Shown piece after piece: positions 35,973 through 47,346 of a stretch of 64,000 bases of DNA. The notes under the pieces are model-generated. The model was not told where the DNA came from and ran no database searches. It worked only from the letters and a program-made list of their open reading frames with translations. Position numbers and translations under genes: made by a program. The stretch comes from Macrothele yani (lineage: Eukaryota; Arthropoda; Arachnida; Araneae; Macrothelidae), in the NCBI GenBank assembly GCA_039090855.1, contig CM076999.1:117489072-117553071 (forward strand), in the 5' to 3' direction. Positions within the stretch are counted from its first letter, which is position 1, and each line of letters opens with the position of its first letter.

Positions 35973-36823
35973 TCACATCCTCCTCCGAAGCGAAAAGAAA
36001 AAAAAACAATTTTTTTTTCTTTCATTCCAAGAACTAAAAGTCCAAAGGCAAGAACAAGATGTATTCACACTCACACCAGAGTTACAAAAGAAACCTACAC
36101 GTGACGCAAACGGAAAGCTACACCAACAAAACTTCTAATGCTATGCAATACTGAACATGGATTACCCAATTCCACAAACACCATAAAAAAATACACAGAT
36201 AATTTTTTTCAACACTATTGCAAGGCTTATCTCACAGAAACAGACCAGTAAAAAAAAAAAAAGGAAACTATTAACATAGGATAGAATTTGCAAATCCTGT
36301 TTTCCGTAAAGGGTAAGGCTTAGAAAACTTCTGCATCAGTTTTCTCTTCCCAGGCACTGAACATGTCTCACTCAACATAATACCTGGTAAAATGTCACAC
36401 CATTCTCACTTTTGGAGTACTTATGCAGGACTCACCTTGATCTGGTCACTTCCAGAATACCATTGTGCAATACTACATGCTACCAACCACAACAGAGAAT
36501 AAAAAAACATCATCTAGTTATCCCTAAATACCATCCTTATGTTACATAATAATTTCACGTACAAATCTCACAAAATTCTCATCTGATTCACTGACTCACA
36601 TTATTCCTGGATTCACTTTCCCCAGAAACATCTCTCACCTCAATACCATCTCGAGGCATATCACAAACTAACCTACACTTAATATGCACCTTCATACCCC
36701 ACTCCCTGAATGTCCAACATGAGAGAAAAACAAACCATCAAATTTTTTTTTCGTAGGTATGACTCAGAAAAAGAACTCTGTGATTACTTAAGAAAAAACA
36801 TTTCTGTCCTTTCTCTGAAATTA

Positions 36824-37804
36824 TCATGTTTCCATGACACGTCTATAACACATGAAGATAAACGAGGTCTCATTTCTTCCATTGCCTCTGACACTCAAAA
36901 ACTCGGGCATGATATTGTATGATATTCCCATAAAACACCAAATAGTAAACACACCAATTGTCAACAAAAATCCTATCCACTTGTTCACCATCCTGATCAC
37001 GCCAGACAATAAATCAGACAATCCTTATAGAAATCCTATCGTTGCAATGAAAATGTTTTCTCGAAAAGGAAGTAACAATGAAAAAAATTATTCCTTTCTC
37101 CATTCGTATATTCATAATGACGACACACGTCCAATCAAAGCTATACTCACATTTCAGTCCTGACTCATGCACAAAAATCTTAAAAATACCAATTTATGCC
37201 CTTTCATAATTTTCCTACTAGTACTAGTCATCTTTACATACTAGCTGAAATGAGAAGCCTGCCCACTGATGAAAAGAAAAACAGCGAATGCAAAATAAAA
37301 TTCCCTTTCAAAATGAAATAAGCGACGTGAAAGCATATTGCCTTAGGAAAAAAAAATACACTATTTACACACAACCAAGCATGAAATGCTACTCGTTATT
37401 ATACATCCGAATTCATTATCAGTTTCCAGTTCCATTCATTACCAAGGGGACCTCAGAGTGATAAAAGAAATTTTTATCATTCAATCAAATGCTACACTTA
37501 AAATTCTTTTATGACGCACCCCTTTTACGTTCCACAGTAGAAACTGTAGGAATGTTAGAGTTGTTATATCCCACCCATAAAGGTAAATGACAAATGTGGT
37601 CTTATTTGCCTTAATACTCAACTTCAAAATTGACACATGGTCTCTACATTTCTCTGGCAGACAAAGCCTATGCTTATTTTGCAGAGAAGAACTCCTATGC
37701 AATGTCACGAGTATTAATGCAACTGGAATGAGAATCATTAAGAACAGACTGTTTATCATCACTTCAACATTTTTACTCTGCTCCAATTTTTTCCTGACTA
37801 GCAT
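36824..37804 (-). other. Interior segment with hydrophobic ORF remnants
   Basis: Two short minus-strand frames carry membrane-like stretches: IGFLLTIGVFTIWCFMGI at about 36970-36915, and SLFLMILIPVALILVTL at about 37750-37700. They lie downstream of the coiled ORF, where an envelope-type gene would be placed in some LTR elements. No surface-protein motif is recognisable and the frames are broken, so this is only a description. Confidence 0.3.
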
Positions 37805-38386
37805 TTGTCTGAATGCAATTTTCAGAGGTGAGGGCTTCAGAACAATCTATGATACCTGCCGTTTGTTTATGGAATGTGGATTCCACTTCACTGAGTGCAT
37901 CTTTTATCACAGCCACTTCTACTAATCCTCCATCACTTTGCTCATTTAACGTCTCTTCCTCACTGAATTCAAGAACCTCCTTTCTTACACAACATTTTAC
38001 ATTTCCACCAACTTCCAGTGACTCAACTACTGCATTTTCTCTACACTCACACACCCTGAAAAAGCATGCACATTCTCATCTTCCTCAACTTGACTTTGCA
38101 TAACTTCCAAAGTCTTTGTTGTGACAACCTCTGTGTCAATAATTATGGCAGACCCTGTATCTTCTATTTCTAACACCCCCATCTCCACCAACTGATTACT
38201 GACTTGTGCTTCAGAACATGGAATTTCATCATCCACCCCAATTTCAATCTGTGCTCCTTCCTTTATTGCAACCTGCTGTATCGCTTCAGCTTGGAGTTGC
38301 AGCACTTCCTGTTCTACATTTTCCTGTTCCATTCTAATCTCTTCTCTTTTGTTTACTTCTTCCTCTAATTTCACCCTTTCCTTCAT
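37773..38386 (-). pseudogene. Downstream continuation of the LTR-element ORF
   Basis: Two overlapping minus frames (38386-38027 and 38054-37773) continue the charged protein after the 24-bp repeats. The first starts with a Lys/Glu-rich helix (KERVKLEEEVNKREEIRMEQ) and becomes acidic and Val/Glu-rich. The second has CECRENAVVESLEVGGNVKC and ends before 37773. They probably belonged to one reading frame with the ORF at 39659-38619, split by frameshifts in the repeat tract and near 38050. No domain recognised. Confidence 0.5.
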
Positions 38387-38436
38387 CTGAAGCCTTTCCC
38401 TTTTTAACTGATCAGCCAGTCCCTTTCCAACTTCCG

Positions 38437-38825
38437 GAGTCTTTCTCTTTCTAACTTCTGAAGCCTTTCTCTTTCTAACTGCTGAAGTCTTTGTTTTTCT
38501 AACCTCTGAAGTCTCTCTCTTTCTAACTTCTGAAGTCTTTCTCTTTCTAACCGCTGAAGTCTTTCTCTTTCTAACTGCTGAAGTCTTTCTCTTTCTAACT
38601 TCTGAAGCCTTTGTCTTTCTAATCTCTGAAGCCTTTCTCTCTTTCTAACCGCTGAAGTCTTTCTCTTTCTAACTTCTGAAGCCTTTGTTTTTCTAACCTC
38701 TGAAGTCTTTCTCTTTCTAACTTCTGAAGCCTTTCTCTTTCTAACTGTTGAAGTCTTTGTTTTTCTAACCTCTGAAGTCTTTCTCTTTCTAACCGCTGAA
38801 GTCTTTCTCCTTCTAACTTCTGAAG
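38437..38825 (-). repeat. 24-bp coding minisatellite, about 16 copies
   Basis: Units GAAG(T/C)CTTTCTCTTTCTAAC plus 4 bases on the + strand. On the minus strand each encodes an 8-residue unit of the type LQ(K/R)LE(R/K)(E/Q)R. One register break near 38637 ends the long ORF. Confidence 0.92.
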
Positions 38826-39659
38826 TTGTTCCTGTTCTAGCCTTTCTTTTTCTAACCTTTTCATCATCATTCCCCTTTCCAGTCTTTCTTTCCTTCTTCT
38901 TAATCTTTTTTCATTTTCCCGCTGCTCCCACTCTTCGAGAACTTTCAGCCTTTCCTTTTCGAACTTCTCCTCTAGTTCCTTCTGCCTAGCCAATTCTGGC
39001 TTCTTTAATGTCTTTTGGTACTCATACCTTTCCCATTCCTTAAGTATTTCAATTCTATCCCTCTCTAGTTTCTCTTCTCTTTCTTTCATTAATCTCTCCT
39101 CTTCCATCTTCCGCAAGTTTTCCTCATACCAACTCCATTCCTGGTCCTCTTGTTTCCTGCCTCTTCGTAGAAACCTTTCTAATTCCTTGTGTGCTTCAAT
39201 TCTGTCCCTCTCGAGTTTCTCTTCTTTTTCTTTCATCAATCTCTCTTCTTCCATTTTATGCAGGATTTCCTCGAACCAACTCCTTCCCTGCTCCTCTCGT
39301 TTCCTGCCTCTTTGCATATTCTGTTTTGTTCTCGGCTGCTCAGTTAAGATACTTTCAGCATCTTCCCCATAAGAACTAGTTCTGGTTCCAAAAACCCTAG
39401 AATTTCTCACTTCTTGTTCCTGTGAACTCTTCCTACTGGAGAAATTCCCAAAATAATCACAAGAAGAATGCCCTGTCCTAGAACTCTGATAACAGAATGC
39501 CTGATCATTTTCTCTACTCTCATTCCTGGGAGAAAAGGAATTATGTGTATGATAATCCCGCTGCTTTCTACTTTGAGGTATCTCATCTATACACTCCTTA
39601 ACCTCACTTAACAACCTCTGTGCTTCCCAGCACGCAGCAATAAATTCCCTTGAAGGCAT
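38619..39659 (-). CDS. LTR-element ORF: charged helical protein (gag position)
   Basis: 346 residues from ATG at 39659. It lies first after the primer-binding site in coding order, so it takes the gag position, although no capsid or zinc knuckle is recognisable. The N-terminal 100 residues are mixed and Ser/Arg-rich. Two related blocks of about 60 residues follow (each RGRK(R/Q)E(E/D)Q..W(F/Y)EE followed by LMKE(K/R)EEKLERDRIE). A Lys/Glu/Arg helix comes next and then the 8-residue repeats. Composition suggests coiled coil or a single charged alpha helix. It ends by running out of frame within the repeats, so the original protein was probably longer. Confidence 0.7.
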   Translation of the reverse strand: MPSREFIAACWEAQRLLSEVKECIDEIPQSRKQRDYHTHNSFSPRNESRENDQAFCYQSSRTGHSSCDYFGNFSSRKSSQEQEVRNSRVFGTRTSSYGEDAESILTEQPRTKQNMQRGRKREEQGRSWFEEILHKMEEERLMKEKEEKLERDRIEAHKELERFLRRGRKQEDQEWSWYEENLRKMEEERLMKEREEKLERDRIEILKEWERYEYQKTLKKPELARQKELEEKFEKERLKVLEEWEQRENEKRLRRRKERLERGMMMKRLEKERLEQEQLQKLEGERLQRLERERLQRLEKQRLQQLERERLQKLERERLQRLEKQRLQKLERERLQRLEREKGFRD

Positions 39660-40394
39660 CTTGAAACCAAGAGAAGTAACTCTTTAGAATCAACCATAAA
39701 TTCCAAAATTCAAATTACAAGAAAAGAAAACACTTCACTAATCCTACCTAATTCCCTGCATAATTTTGTCTCATCAACACATTCTCAATATCACCCATTT
39801 TAAATTATTGCACTTAAAGAAATCAGCAAATAACCAAACAAAAGATCTAGCATTAGTTTTAAAGGCTATCATCACTAACTGAAAGTTACAAACCCATTTG
39901 CTTAAAATAGTCATTATAGACTCAACTAAACTATGCAGTACACTACACAATTTAAATAAGGTTATTATACTATGCTTGCTGTTACTGTAATGATTTACTA
40001 TCAATGATTACTTTTACCCAAGATTAGTGAGCTATAATTATTTTCTACCTGAGCCTAAAGTTATATCTTACTCTTTTTCTTAATTGAAAATAATTACCTC
40101 AATATTTCTCACCAATGTAAACAAAAGCACAATACATAAATGCAATACACTAAAATACAAATGCCAATTCACACTTCAAAAAAAAATTATGATTGCACGC
40201 ACTTGATACTGACTAAAATTTCGAAAATGAATGCCTAACATGAAGAAAAATTCTCCCAATTAACTATGTTCTATGTCAAAACCTTATCCTTTAACTGTTG
40301 CTAGAGGAATTTGATCTTTTTACAATTTTCACACAGCATTACCTAATATCAGAAATAGCAAATCATAAATGTGAATCTCTCTGGTACAGTGGGT

Positions 40395-40417
40395 GGAATC
40401 CTGGTCACGGGAACCAG
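40395..40417 (-). promoter_or_regulatory. Putative primer-binding site (tRNA-Glu-like)
   Basis: On the minus strand, three bases after the 5' LTR, the sequence TGGTTCCCGTGACCAGGATT appears. Its complement, ending CCTGGTCACGGGAACCA, resembles the 3' end of animal tRNA-Glu (CCCGGTACGGGAACCA type) with one extra base. This fixes the coding direction of the element. tRNA identity is from memory and approximate. Confidence 0.55.
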
Positions 40418-40419
40418 TT

Positions 40420-43400
40420 TGATACGACGTGGTTTGGTTGTTAAGATATTATTCTATTACGATGATGAACTTACTTCTGAAAAAACGCAAATATTACCAA
40501 TTTTATTTTTAAAAAGAAGAAAATGGCCGGTGATCAATCTAGGGACCCCAATTAAGAATTTTTTTTTTTTCAACGACTAACACCCCAGGTGCGATCCTTA
40601 AAAACTCCCTGTAAATGGAAGGTGATTCCACCACCACCGACAAGAGAAATTCACATACGACACAAAATAATTTGATTAAGCATATGTTCCAGGTTAACTA
40701 TAAATTTATTTTGTGCTCCCAGGCACAGGTTGGAAAAACACTTGATACAAGGAAACTTTAGGTGGCTAGGCCAAATAAAAAAGAATTTAGCTATGAATTT
40801 TAGAGTCCAGAGTATGTTGACAGTCCTAAATAATCCTCTCAGAAACCCTGGTCTGCAAACCAAGTAGTTTTCACCTGTGTGGTTTAGAGGATGAAGGAGG
40901 TAAGTGGCACAATTTGGTTACCAGCCTGCCTTACAAAAAAATCTTTAAAGAATGTGATCATTCACTCAAAAGAGTGCTAAGAGCTTAATGCTCGATGTGC
41001 ATATCTGATAACTGGTTGAACCTTGAGCTAAATGCTCTTTACAATTTAGATTTAGATGGTTAAGAGTGACATTTTATTCTTTTTTTTTTTTTTTTTTTTT
41101 ACAACATACTGATTTTGATCAGTTACCTGGAAAAACCTCTTTCTTACTTTACAGTACAGAAAAACCAAACAAACAAAAATGTCAAGTCACTTTCCTCTCA
41201 TTTGAGCTAACAAAAAAAACCCCTGTTCTAACAGGAAACCTAATTAATATATTTCAATCCATTTCTTTGGTCACTGGCATTAACTAGACATTTTTACAAA
41301 AAAAAAAAAAAAATTACACAATGACATATTACATTTTTTGGTTCTGGCCAGACCATTAATTCCAAACATACATTTGCATTTCTCTATTTTCCTCCCATTT
41401 TTATTTCACCTTCCCCCCATTTTTTCTCTCACCCCTGAATTTTAACCTTTTACATCATTCCATTTCTGATCAAGACACATACATTTTTTTTTTTTTTTTT
41501 CAATTTTAGGTGGTACTCATTTTTTTCTCTTTGTTTCTCCTCCTCCTTAAATTTTCCTTTTGATGCCGAATTGGAAATTGGTGTTTGTGCTGTCGCTACG
41601 AGAGCCGGCACGCCGTGGAAACGGGGCCTGATGCACTTATGATGATATGGTAGGATTTTCCCTCTTCTCCTTCCTTTCTTTTATTCCGTTTTTTTTTTCT
41701 TACTCCCGATGCCGGCCTTTGAGGAGACTTTCTCTCTCACACGGCGACAGGCGGCAGCGATGTTACCGAAGCGAGTTACGAGGCGTAATGCCCGCTAGTG
41801 CCTCGGGACGATGTCAAGCACAGAAAAGAAAGGATCGTTCCTACCGTTCTTGGGCCATCGCGGCCGCACGAGGGGTTACGGCAGTTTCGGCATCCGGACG
41901 TCCGTCCTCCCCTCCTTTACTTGATTTTTTTTTCTTTTTTATTGTGGGACTCTCCCTTACGAAGTCTGGTATCGAAGTGTGTAGCAGCACGCAAAAATTC
42001 TCCGCTCCTCGCCGAATCCCTTGCGCACGCGCCCGAAATGGCGGAAGGCAATTGGCCCGAAGTTAAGTCAGAAGGCGGAGAGAAAGACGCAATTCCCAGA
42101 AATCGCTGGCTTGAACTTTGACCCACGAAAACGGGCGCTGCGGTGAACCTCGCAGAATTCCGCCCAAATCCTGACGTGTTCCATGTGCCAAGCGAAAAAT
42201 GCCTTCTCGAAGTAAACAAGAGCATAAATAAATCGGACTTTCTGCACTGGTAAAGCTGGGAAAACGTCCTCCCAGATGCCATTCTACGAATTTATCGCTT
42301 TTAGAAAAGCGACACCAGAACTGTAGCCATTTTCGTTCTTTCTTTCTGAACAAAGACTTTTAGAGACCACCTTTACAAAAATTCATTAAACAAATTAACT
42401 AACATTAACGAACATCGTTACAACTTCGTAACGCATAAAAATCGAATTCTCTCTAGCTACAGGTACGACGATCGGAATTACGAAAAAATAGCGTAACGCA
42501 ACGATGTGTTATTTTGCCCTGAAGCATTAAGCCACAATTTTATTCTTTTACTAAATGACTATTAAATATCATTGACGATAAGCGCACGCGCAATTAATTT
42601 ACGAAAGTCACTTAGTTACGGAGCGATCGCCGACCCGCTTTTCTATCAGTCGCTGAATTATACTATCACTAGTTAATACCAAGTAAGATTCATACTAAAA
42701 CCAACTAAATATTAATACTAAGCAAGATTTTAATTACGAAAGGTTACTAAATTAAGCCCGATACACCCAACGACGATTTTAATACACGCTACTGACATAT
42801 GGCATAAACACGCGATTTTCTCATTAGATACCACTACATTAAGATAAAATACTTCAAACACTACATGTTTACAAATTACTCTTCCATTATTAAAGCTTAC
42901 ATAATAATACAATAAAAGAAATCGCGATAACGACGGTAAATACGGAACTACAACCTTACAATTTTTCTTTTTATCGCTACGTTATCCCGACGATCAATAA
43001 CGCCCGAACGCCGCGGCGTCGCCGATAATTTTAAACTGATACATCTAACACTATACATATATAAACTGCACTATACACTTAAGAAACTAAGGCAAATCAA
43101 TTCATATACACTACATCATATACTGCACTAAAATAAACTTCACTATATCTCTTCCCTGAAAGTAAACAGTGCACTAAAAAAATGCAATGGAAGGAAGAAA
43201 AAAACATTGCATGGAAGAACAACAAAAAAACCAGCAATATAGCATGATGTCAAACTTCCTTAAATCTACTTCCCAGCTAGTTACACATCCCTTAACTAGA
43301 AACAGACATCACAAGGCTATTTTACTTAGACCTATTCACATAAATTTAACTACATACACAGAGATCAACACTTCACAGAGAAATCAGAAAGAAAATAAAA

Positions 43401-43600
43401 TAAATGAAAAAAATTTACTTGATTTTTTTTGACTCTTAAATCTATTTTTTTTTTTAACTCCCTCCTTGCCAAAGGGATTTGAGATCATCTCATGACAAAA
43501 AATCTCACTCTCATTGAGAGTGCGTGGATCTGGTGATGGTTTTTCAGATCCAAAAATATTGGCCCATTAATTTAGAGATCGGAAAAACGTCAACAGATCA
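40420..43600 (-). repeat. 5' LTR (3181 bp)
   Basis: Partner of 32789-35972. Differences seen are mostly length changes in homopolymers and small indels (for example at 41083-41100, 41690 and 42585-42600). Confidence 0.92.
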
Positions 43601-44335
43601 ACTGTGTGTAACTATACATACTGGCCACTGAATTAGAAACTTAATTCCAGATTGAACCTTCTTTAGTCTGAATTACAACATGTATGCAGTTTGGCACAGA
43701 TTCCACAAGATGTTGGAGTGTCTCTACATCTACAGCATACCTGACGTTCGTACCAGGCAGCCCTTTAACTGACTCTGTGATTTGACAGAAGGAGACTTTG
43801 CTCCGAGATCTGTTTTCTAGCATGTCCCATATGTTCTCAACGGGGTTCAAATCCAGACTTCGTAGTGTCCAGCAAAGGTGGTGGAAGTTGCTGTTGTGCT
43901 TGCTAAACACATCTTGCATGATGGACAGTAGTAGCATTGCTGTCCATAAAACAAACATCACCTGCTGTAAAGAAAGTCAACACTGAAGGATGGACTTGGA
44001 TTGGCACCAGTGTTCATATAATCCTTTGCGGATACCCGAGCTTCCAGCAATATGAGGAGTTCTGTACCAACAGAACATGCCTCACACCATAATACTACAT
44101 CCAGAAACTTGAGTTGTGCTAGGCAAGCTCAGTCCATTGCTTCATAGGGCTCCCGCCAAACTCTCTACCTACCTTCTGTACAGAACGAGGTGACCTGTGA
44201 CTTGTTGGACCAAGCGAGTTTTTCCAGTGTCCAGTTACGGTGTTTCTGACAACATTGGAGGTGAGATTTCCAGTTCTTTGCAGAAATCATTGGTTTCCTT
44301 ATAGGCATGTGACTGCCAATGCTCTTTAATTACTG

Positions 44336-45262
44336 CAGGGTGTCTACTGGTCATGAAAATCGTGAAAGTCGCGAATTTTGCTTTGGGGTGATGAATTTAT
44401 TTTTATTTTTAGTAATTGTTCATTCTCTGGCAAAAATCTTAAGTAATTCTCTATTCACTGACCACATGAGGTGCAATCCATTTAACGATTTAAGTGTAAG
44501 GGGGGGGGCATTTATTCCATTCCCCACAAAGAAAACTGATAGAGCAAAAAATGTCTTCACATAGAAATACATGTACATAATGTTTACAAATTTTGAGATC
44601 GATTTAGCAATTTATATTATGCTACATGTGAAATCAGGACATTTTTCATGTATAAATGAAGGGCGTGTAATGAAATCTTGTAACAGAATGGTGAGTAACT
44701 CAAATTATTTTTAAGCGTGCTCAAAGTACGAGTAGATTTTTGTTATTAACAGAACAGCAGAGGGCACTTTTTTTGTAGCAAAAGAAAAGAGAGAGAGAGA
44801 GCATAGTGTTCCTCCTGTGTGTGTGTGTACATGTGCAAATACCACAGCCTGGATATATAGTAGCAGCATAGAGAGATGCAGGCTTTGTGTAACCAGGAGA
44901 GATTAGAGGAACTCGTGGATAAAGAAAATGACAGGAGTGGAAGACATTATGATCAGAGTAAAATCCCTGAAATGGCAATGGGCTGGACTTGTTGCCAGAA
45001 GAACGGACCACCAATGGACAACAGAAATTCTAGACTGGATTCCAAGGGACAGGAAAAGACCCAGAACAAGACTACATGGGTGATGTGTAGATGAAATTTG
45101 AAAGCATGCAGGAGTGACACGGAGGAGACCAGTGCAAGACAGACTTGTGGAAGAAACTTGGGGAGACCTTCATCCAGCAGTGGATTGATAATTATGGATG
45201 ATGATGATATACTGAAGTCTTTGAAAGTGGTCATTCCCAAATTTGTAGACACCCTCACCCTG
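44336..45262. mobile_element. Element G (CAGGGTGTCTAC ends), copy 1
   Basis: Left end CAGGGTGTCTACTGGTCATG; right end near TTTGTAGACACCCTCACCCTG. The first 450 bases are homologous to 50204-50860, including ATTTTGCT(C/T)TGGGGT and CTACAAAGAAAACTG. No coding sequence of its own. It contains LINE pieces. Confidence 0.6.
44876..45215 (+). pseudogene. LINE reverse transcriptase ORF2 C-terminal fragment
   Basis: Broken frames give MGWTCCQKNGPPMDNRNSRL and DSKGQEKTQNKTTW, matching the very common LINE tail W-A-G-H-V-A-R-x-x-D-x-R-W-x-x-x-I-L-x-W-x-P-R-D-x-K-R-P-x-x-R. A second part aligns with the final (E)TWGDLHPAVD segment and ends at a GATGATGATGAT tract at 45197-45207. Domain and direction are clear; the LINE clade is not. 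Confidence 0.7.
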
Positions 45263-45668
45263 TACCTGCACATAGTTCACTGAGATATGGGTCGGGAACA
45301 GCCTTATTCACTGATTGCTTCAGTCAGTTCCTGCACACTGGGACTGCTGTTTCTCCTTACAGGCTTTCTCAGACGCCTGTGATCTCATTCTCAACAGATT
45401 GTCGTCATGCTACAGTTACTCTTCTTAGACAAACAATGTGCATTATTTTCCCACTGATTAAAGACCTGGGATATCTTGGCTTTTAAGAAACCAGTCAGTT
45501 TTCAAAATTCTCACCCCAGATTGATGGGTACCCACAATAAGCCCTTTATTGAACTCTCAAAGCTCTTTATGGTTTTTCTCGTTGTGATCAACACTACTGA
45601 TTACTGATAAGCAGCAGTCTTAAATAGGTACCTAAATCATGTGGTGATGCATGTGACCACGTATTTTG

Positions 45669-46900
45669 TACCAGAACTTTTTGTATTAAAAAAGAATGAG
45701 TACAGATAATACCTGTTTATGCAGTGTTTCCTTCAAAGTAATTACCCTGTGCAACTATGCATTTTTGCAAGCCTTCTTTTACCACTTCCTCTAGTGCCTC
45801 CGTCGCAGCTCGTTGCACTTCTTTGGAACTTGAGAAGCGTCGCCCCTTAAGCAAATTCTTCATCTGGGGAAAAAGGAAAAGGTCACATAGGGGCGAGATC
45901 AGGGGAATAAGCTGGTTGTGGAAGAACAGGAATGTGATGTTTGGACAGGTAATCGGACACCAGGAGGGATTCGTAAGCCGGCGCATTATTGTGATTCCAA
46001 AGATCGGGGCGCTTGTGTCTCACTGATTTTCGGAGACGTTTCAAGACGTTGACGTACTCTACTTTAGTGACTGTATGACCATGTTGAAGGAATTCCTTGT
46101 GTATGACCCCTTGCAATCGAAGAAAGCTGTTAACAAGACCTTTCCTTTGGAGCGGTCAGCCTTGAACTTTTTGGTCGTGGTGACGACAGTGATTTCCACA
46201 CTTTTGACTGTCGATTGGATTGGGGGTCGTACAGAAAGCACCAAGTCTCATCACCAGTGATCAATTGATTCAAGAGATCCACTGCATCGATGTTATCCCC
46301 GCAAACTTGCATGCGCTCATCCATTTTTTCTTGTGTCAGGTTTTTGGGTACAATTTGTTGGCACATGTGATGCATGCCCAGTTTCTTTATTAAAATGGCA
46401 TGACAACTTCCAACTGAGATGCCAGCAACTTCTGCAATCGCTGCAACAGTTTTTCGCTGGTCATTTTTCACAATTTCTTTGACAATGGCAATTTGTTCAT
46501 CCATTGTGGATTTTGAATTTCGTCCTGATCTCCCATCATCCTCGATACTCTGTCACCCGTTTTCAAATCGTCGATGCCTCTTATAAACTGTAGCTTGACT
46601 CATTGCACTCTCACCGTATGCTGATTTAATCATTTGAAAAGTCTCAGCGAAAGATTGTATGAGCAGAACACAAAATTTTACACTTGAACGCTGTTCAAAA
46701 TTCAACATTGTTTTCCTCGCGACAGAGAGCCTTGAATGCCTGTAATCACGAACTACACATGTACGCTGTACGTGTTGGATGTGGATCGAACTGGTTTTGG
46801 GCTGGTCGATCACATAATGCTCAGCTGGGAATGATGTATGTAATTCACTGACATTTGGCAAATATTCAGAAAGTTCCAGAACTTTTTGAACGTACTAGTA
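45669..46900 (-). mobile_element. mariner-type transposon
   Basis: About 1.2 kb. CCAGAACTTTTTG occurs at both edges (45671 and 46876), as printed in the same direction, with TA at 45669. The minus strand is filled by a mariner transposase. It is inserted in the Tc1 at 43615-46968. Confidence 0.78.
45717..46861 (-). pseudogene. mariner transposase, second catalytic Asp changed
   Basis: N-terminus with HTH: NFEQRSSVKFCVLLIQSFAE and SQATVYKRHRRFENG, a stop near 46556, then MDEQIAIVKEIVKNDQRKTV. The first catalytic Asp is in LLNQLITGDETWCFLYDPQS. The second block reads WNHNNAPAYES, where mariners have HDNAPAH; the Asp is Asn here. The third is in PAYSPDLAP with DLFLFPQMKNLL following. Besides this loss there are at least two frameshifts (near 46130 and 45895). 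Family length is near 345 residues. Inactive, and a 5' stop separates the HTH from the core. Confidence 0.88.
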
Positions 46901-46968
46901 TATACTCTGCATTAAGTGACATTTGCATACATCTGCATAAAGGTTTCTAATTCAGTTACTGGGGTGTA

Positions 46969-47346
46969 GAGTTTTGAGGTTCCCGTGATTTATGCCAGAA
47001 TTTGACATTGGGCAGTGGCGTTTAAAAACGTAGCATTCCCTGCTTTAGACTCCATTTGGGATGTTGCACCTAATTGCTTGTAGCATACCCCCATCACAGT
47101 TGCTAACGCGTTATTTCTTATTGATAACCCTGTGTTAAACACTATCATATCCCACCCCATTTTGAATTGAACTAATAAAATAGAAAATGTTATCCGACAG
47201 TATTCTGTGGATTGGATTTTACTTAAATAATCTTCTCCTTTTTAAAGTCCCCACATAAATAGGTAATATAAAGTTAACATTTTTGTAATGTTTGATTTTA
47301 AAGACACGTTTTATCTGTGGGTTACTGAAGAACTTTTAATGCATAC
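46969..47346. other. Intron 4 sequence between elements
   Basis: No recognised gene or repeat. Confidence 0.4.

Larger units (their letters stand above)
32789..43600 (-). mobile_element. LTR retrotransposon with very long LTRs, nonautonomous
   Basis: Two direct repeats of 3.18 kb (32789-35972 and 40420-43600) bound a 4.45-kb interior. The LTRs begin TG and end CA in + orientation. The insertion is flanked by ACTG on both sides (32785-32788 and 43601-43604). Coding orientation is minus: a primer-binding site follows the right LTR and the only long ORF reads minus. No reverse transcriptase, RNase H, integrase or protease motif is visible, so it looks nonautonomous (LARD-like). The LTRs are nearly identical apart from indels in homopolymers, implying a young insertion. 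Confidence 0.9.
43615..46968 (-). mobile_element. Tc1-type transposon split by two insertions
   Basis: Ends TACATACTGGCCACTGAATT and AATTCAGTTACTGGGGTGTA are imperfect inverted repeats flanked by TA. The minus strand near 43900-43720 has LRSLDLNPVENIWDMLENR, the Tc1 block with the catalytic E. Element G (44336-45262) and a mariner (45669-46900) are inserted, leaving Tc1 pieces at 43615-44335, about 45263-45668 and 46901-46968. The middle piece gives weak N-terminal Tc1-like similarity on the minus strand. Confidence 0.72.
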
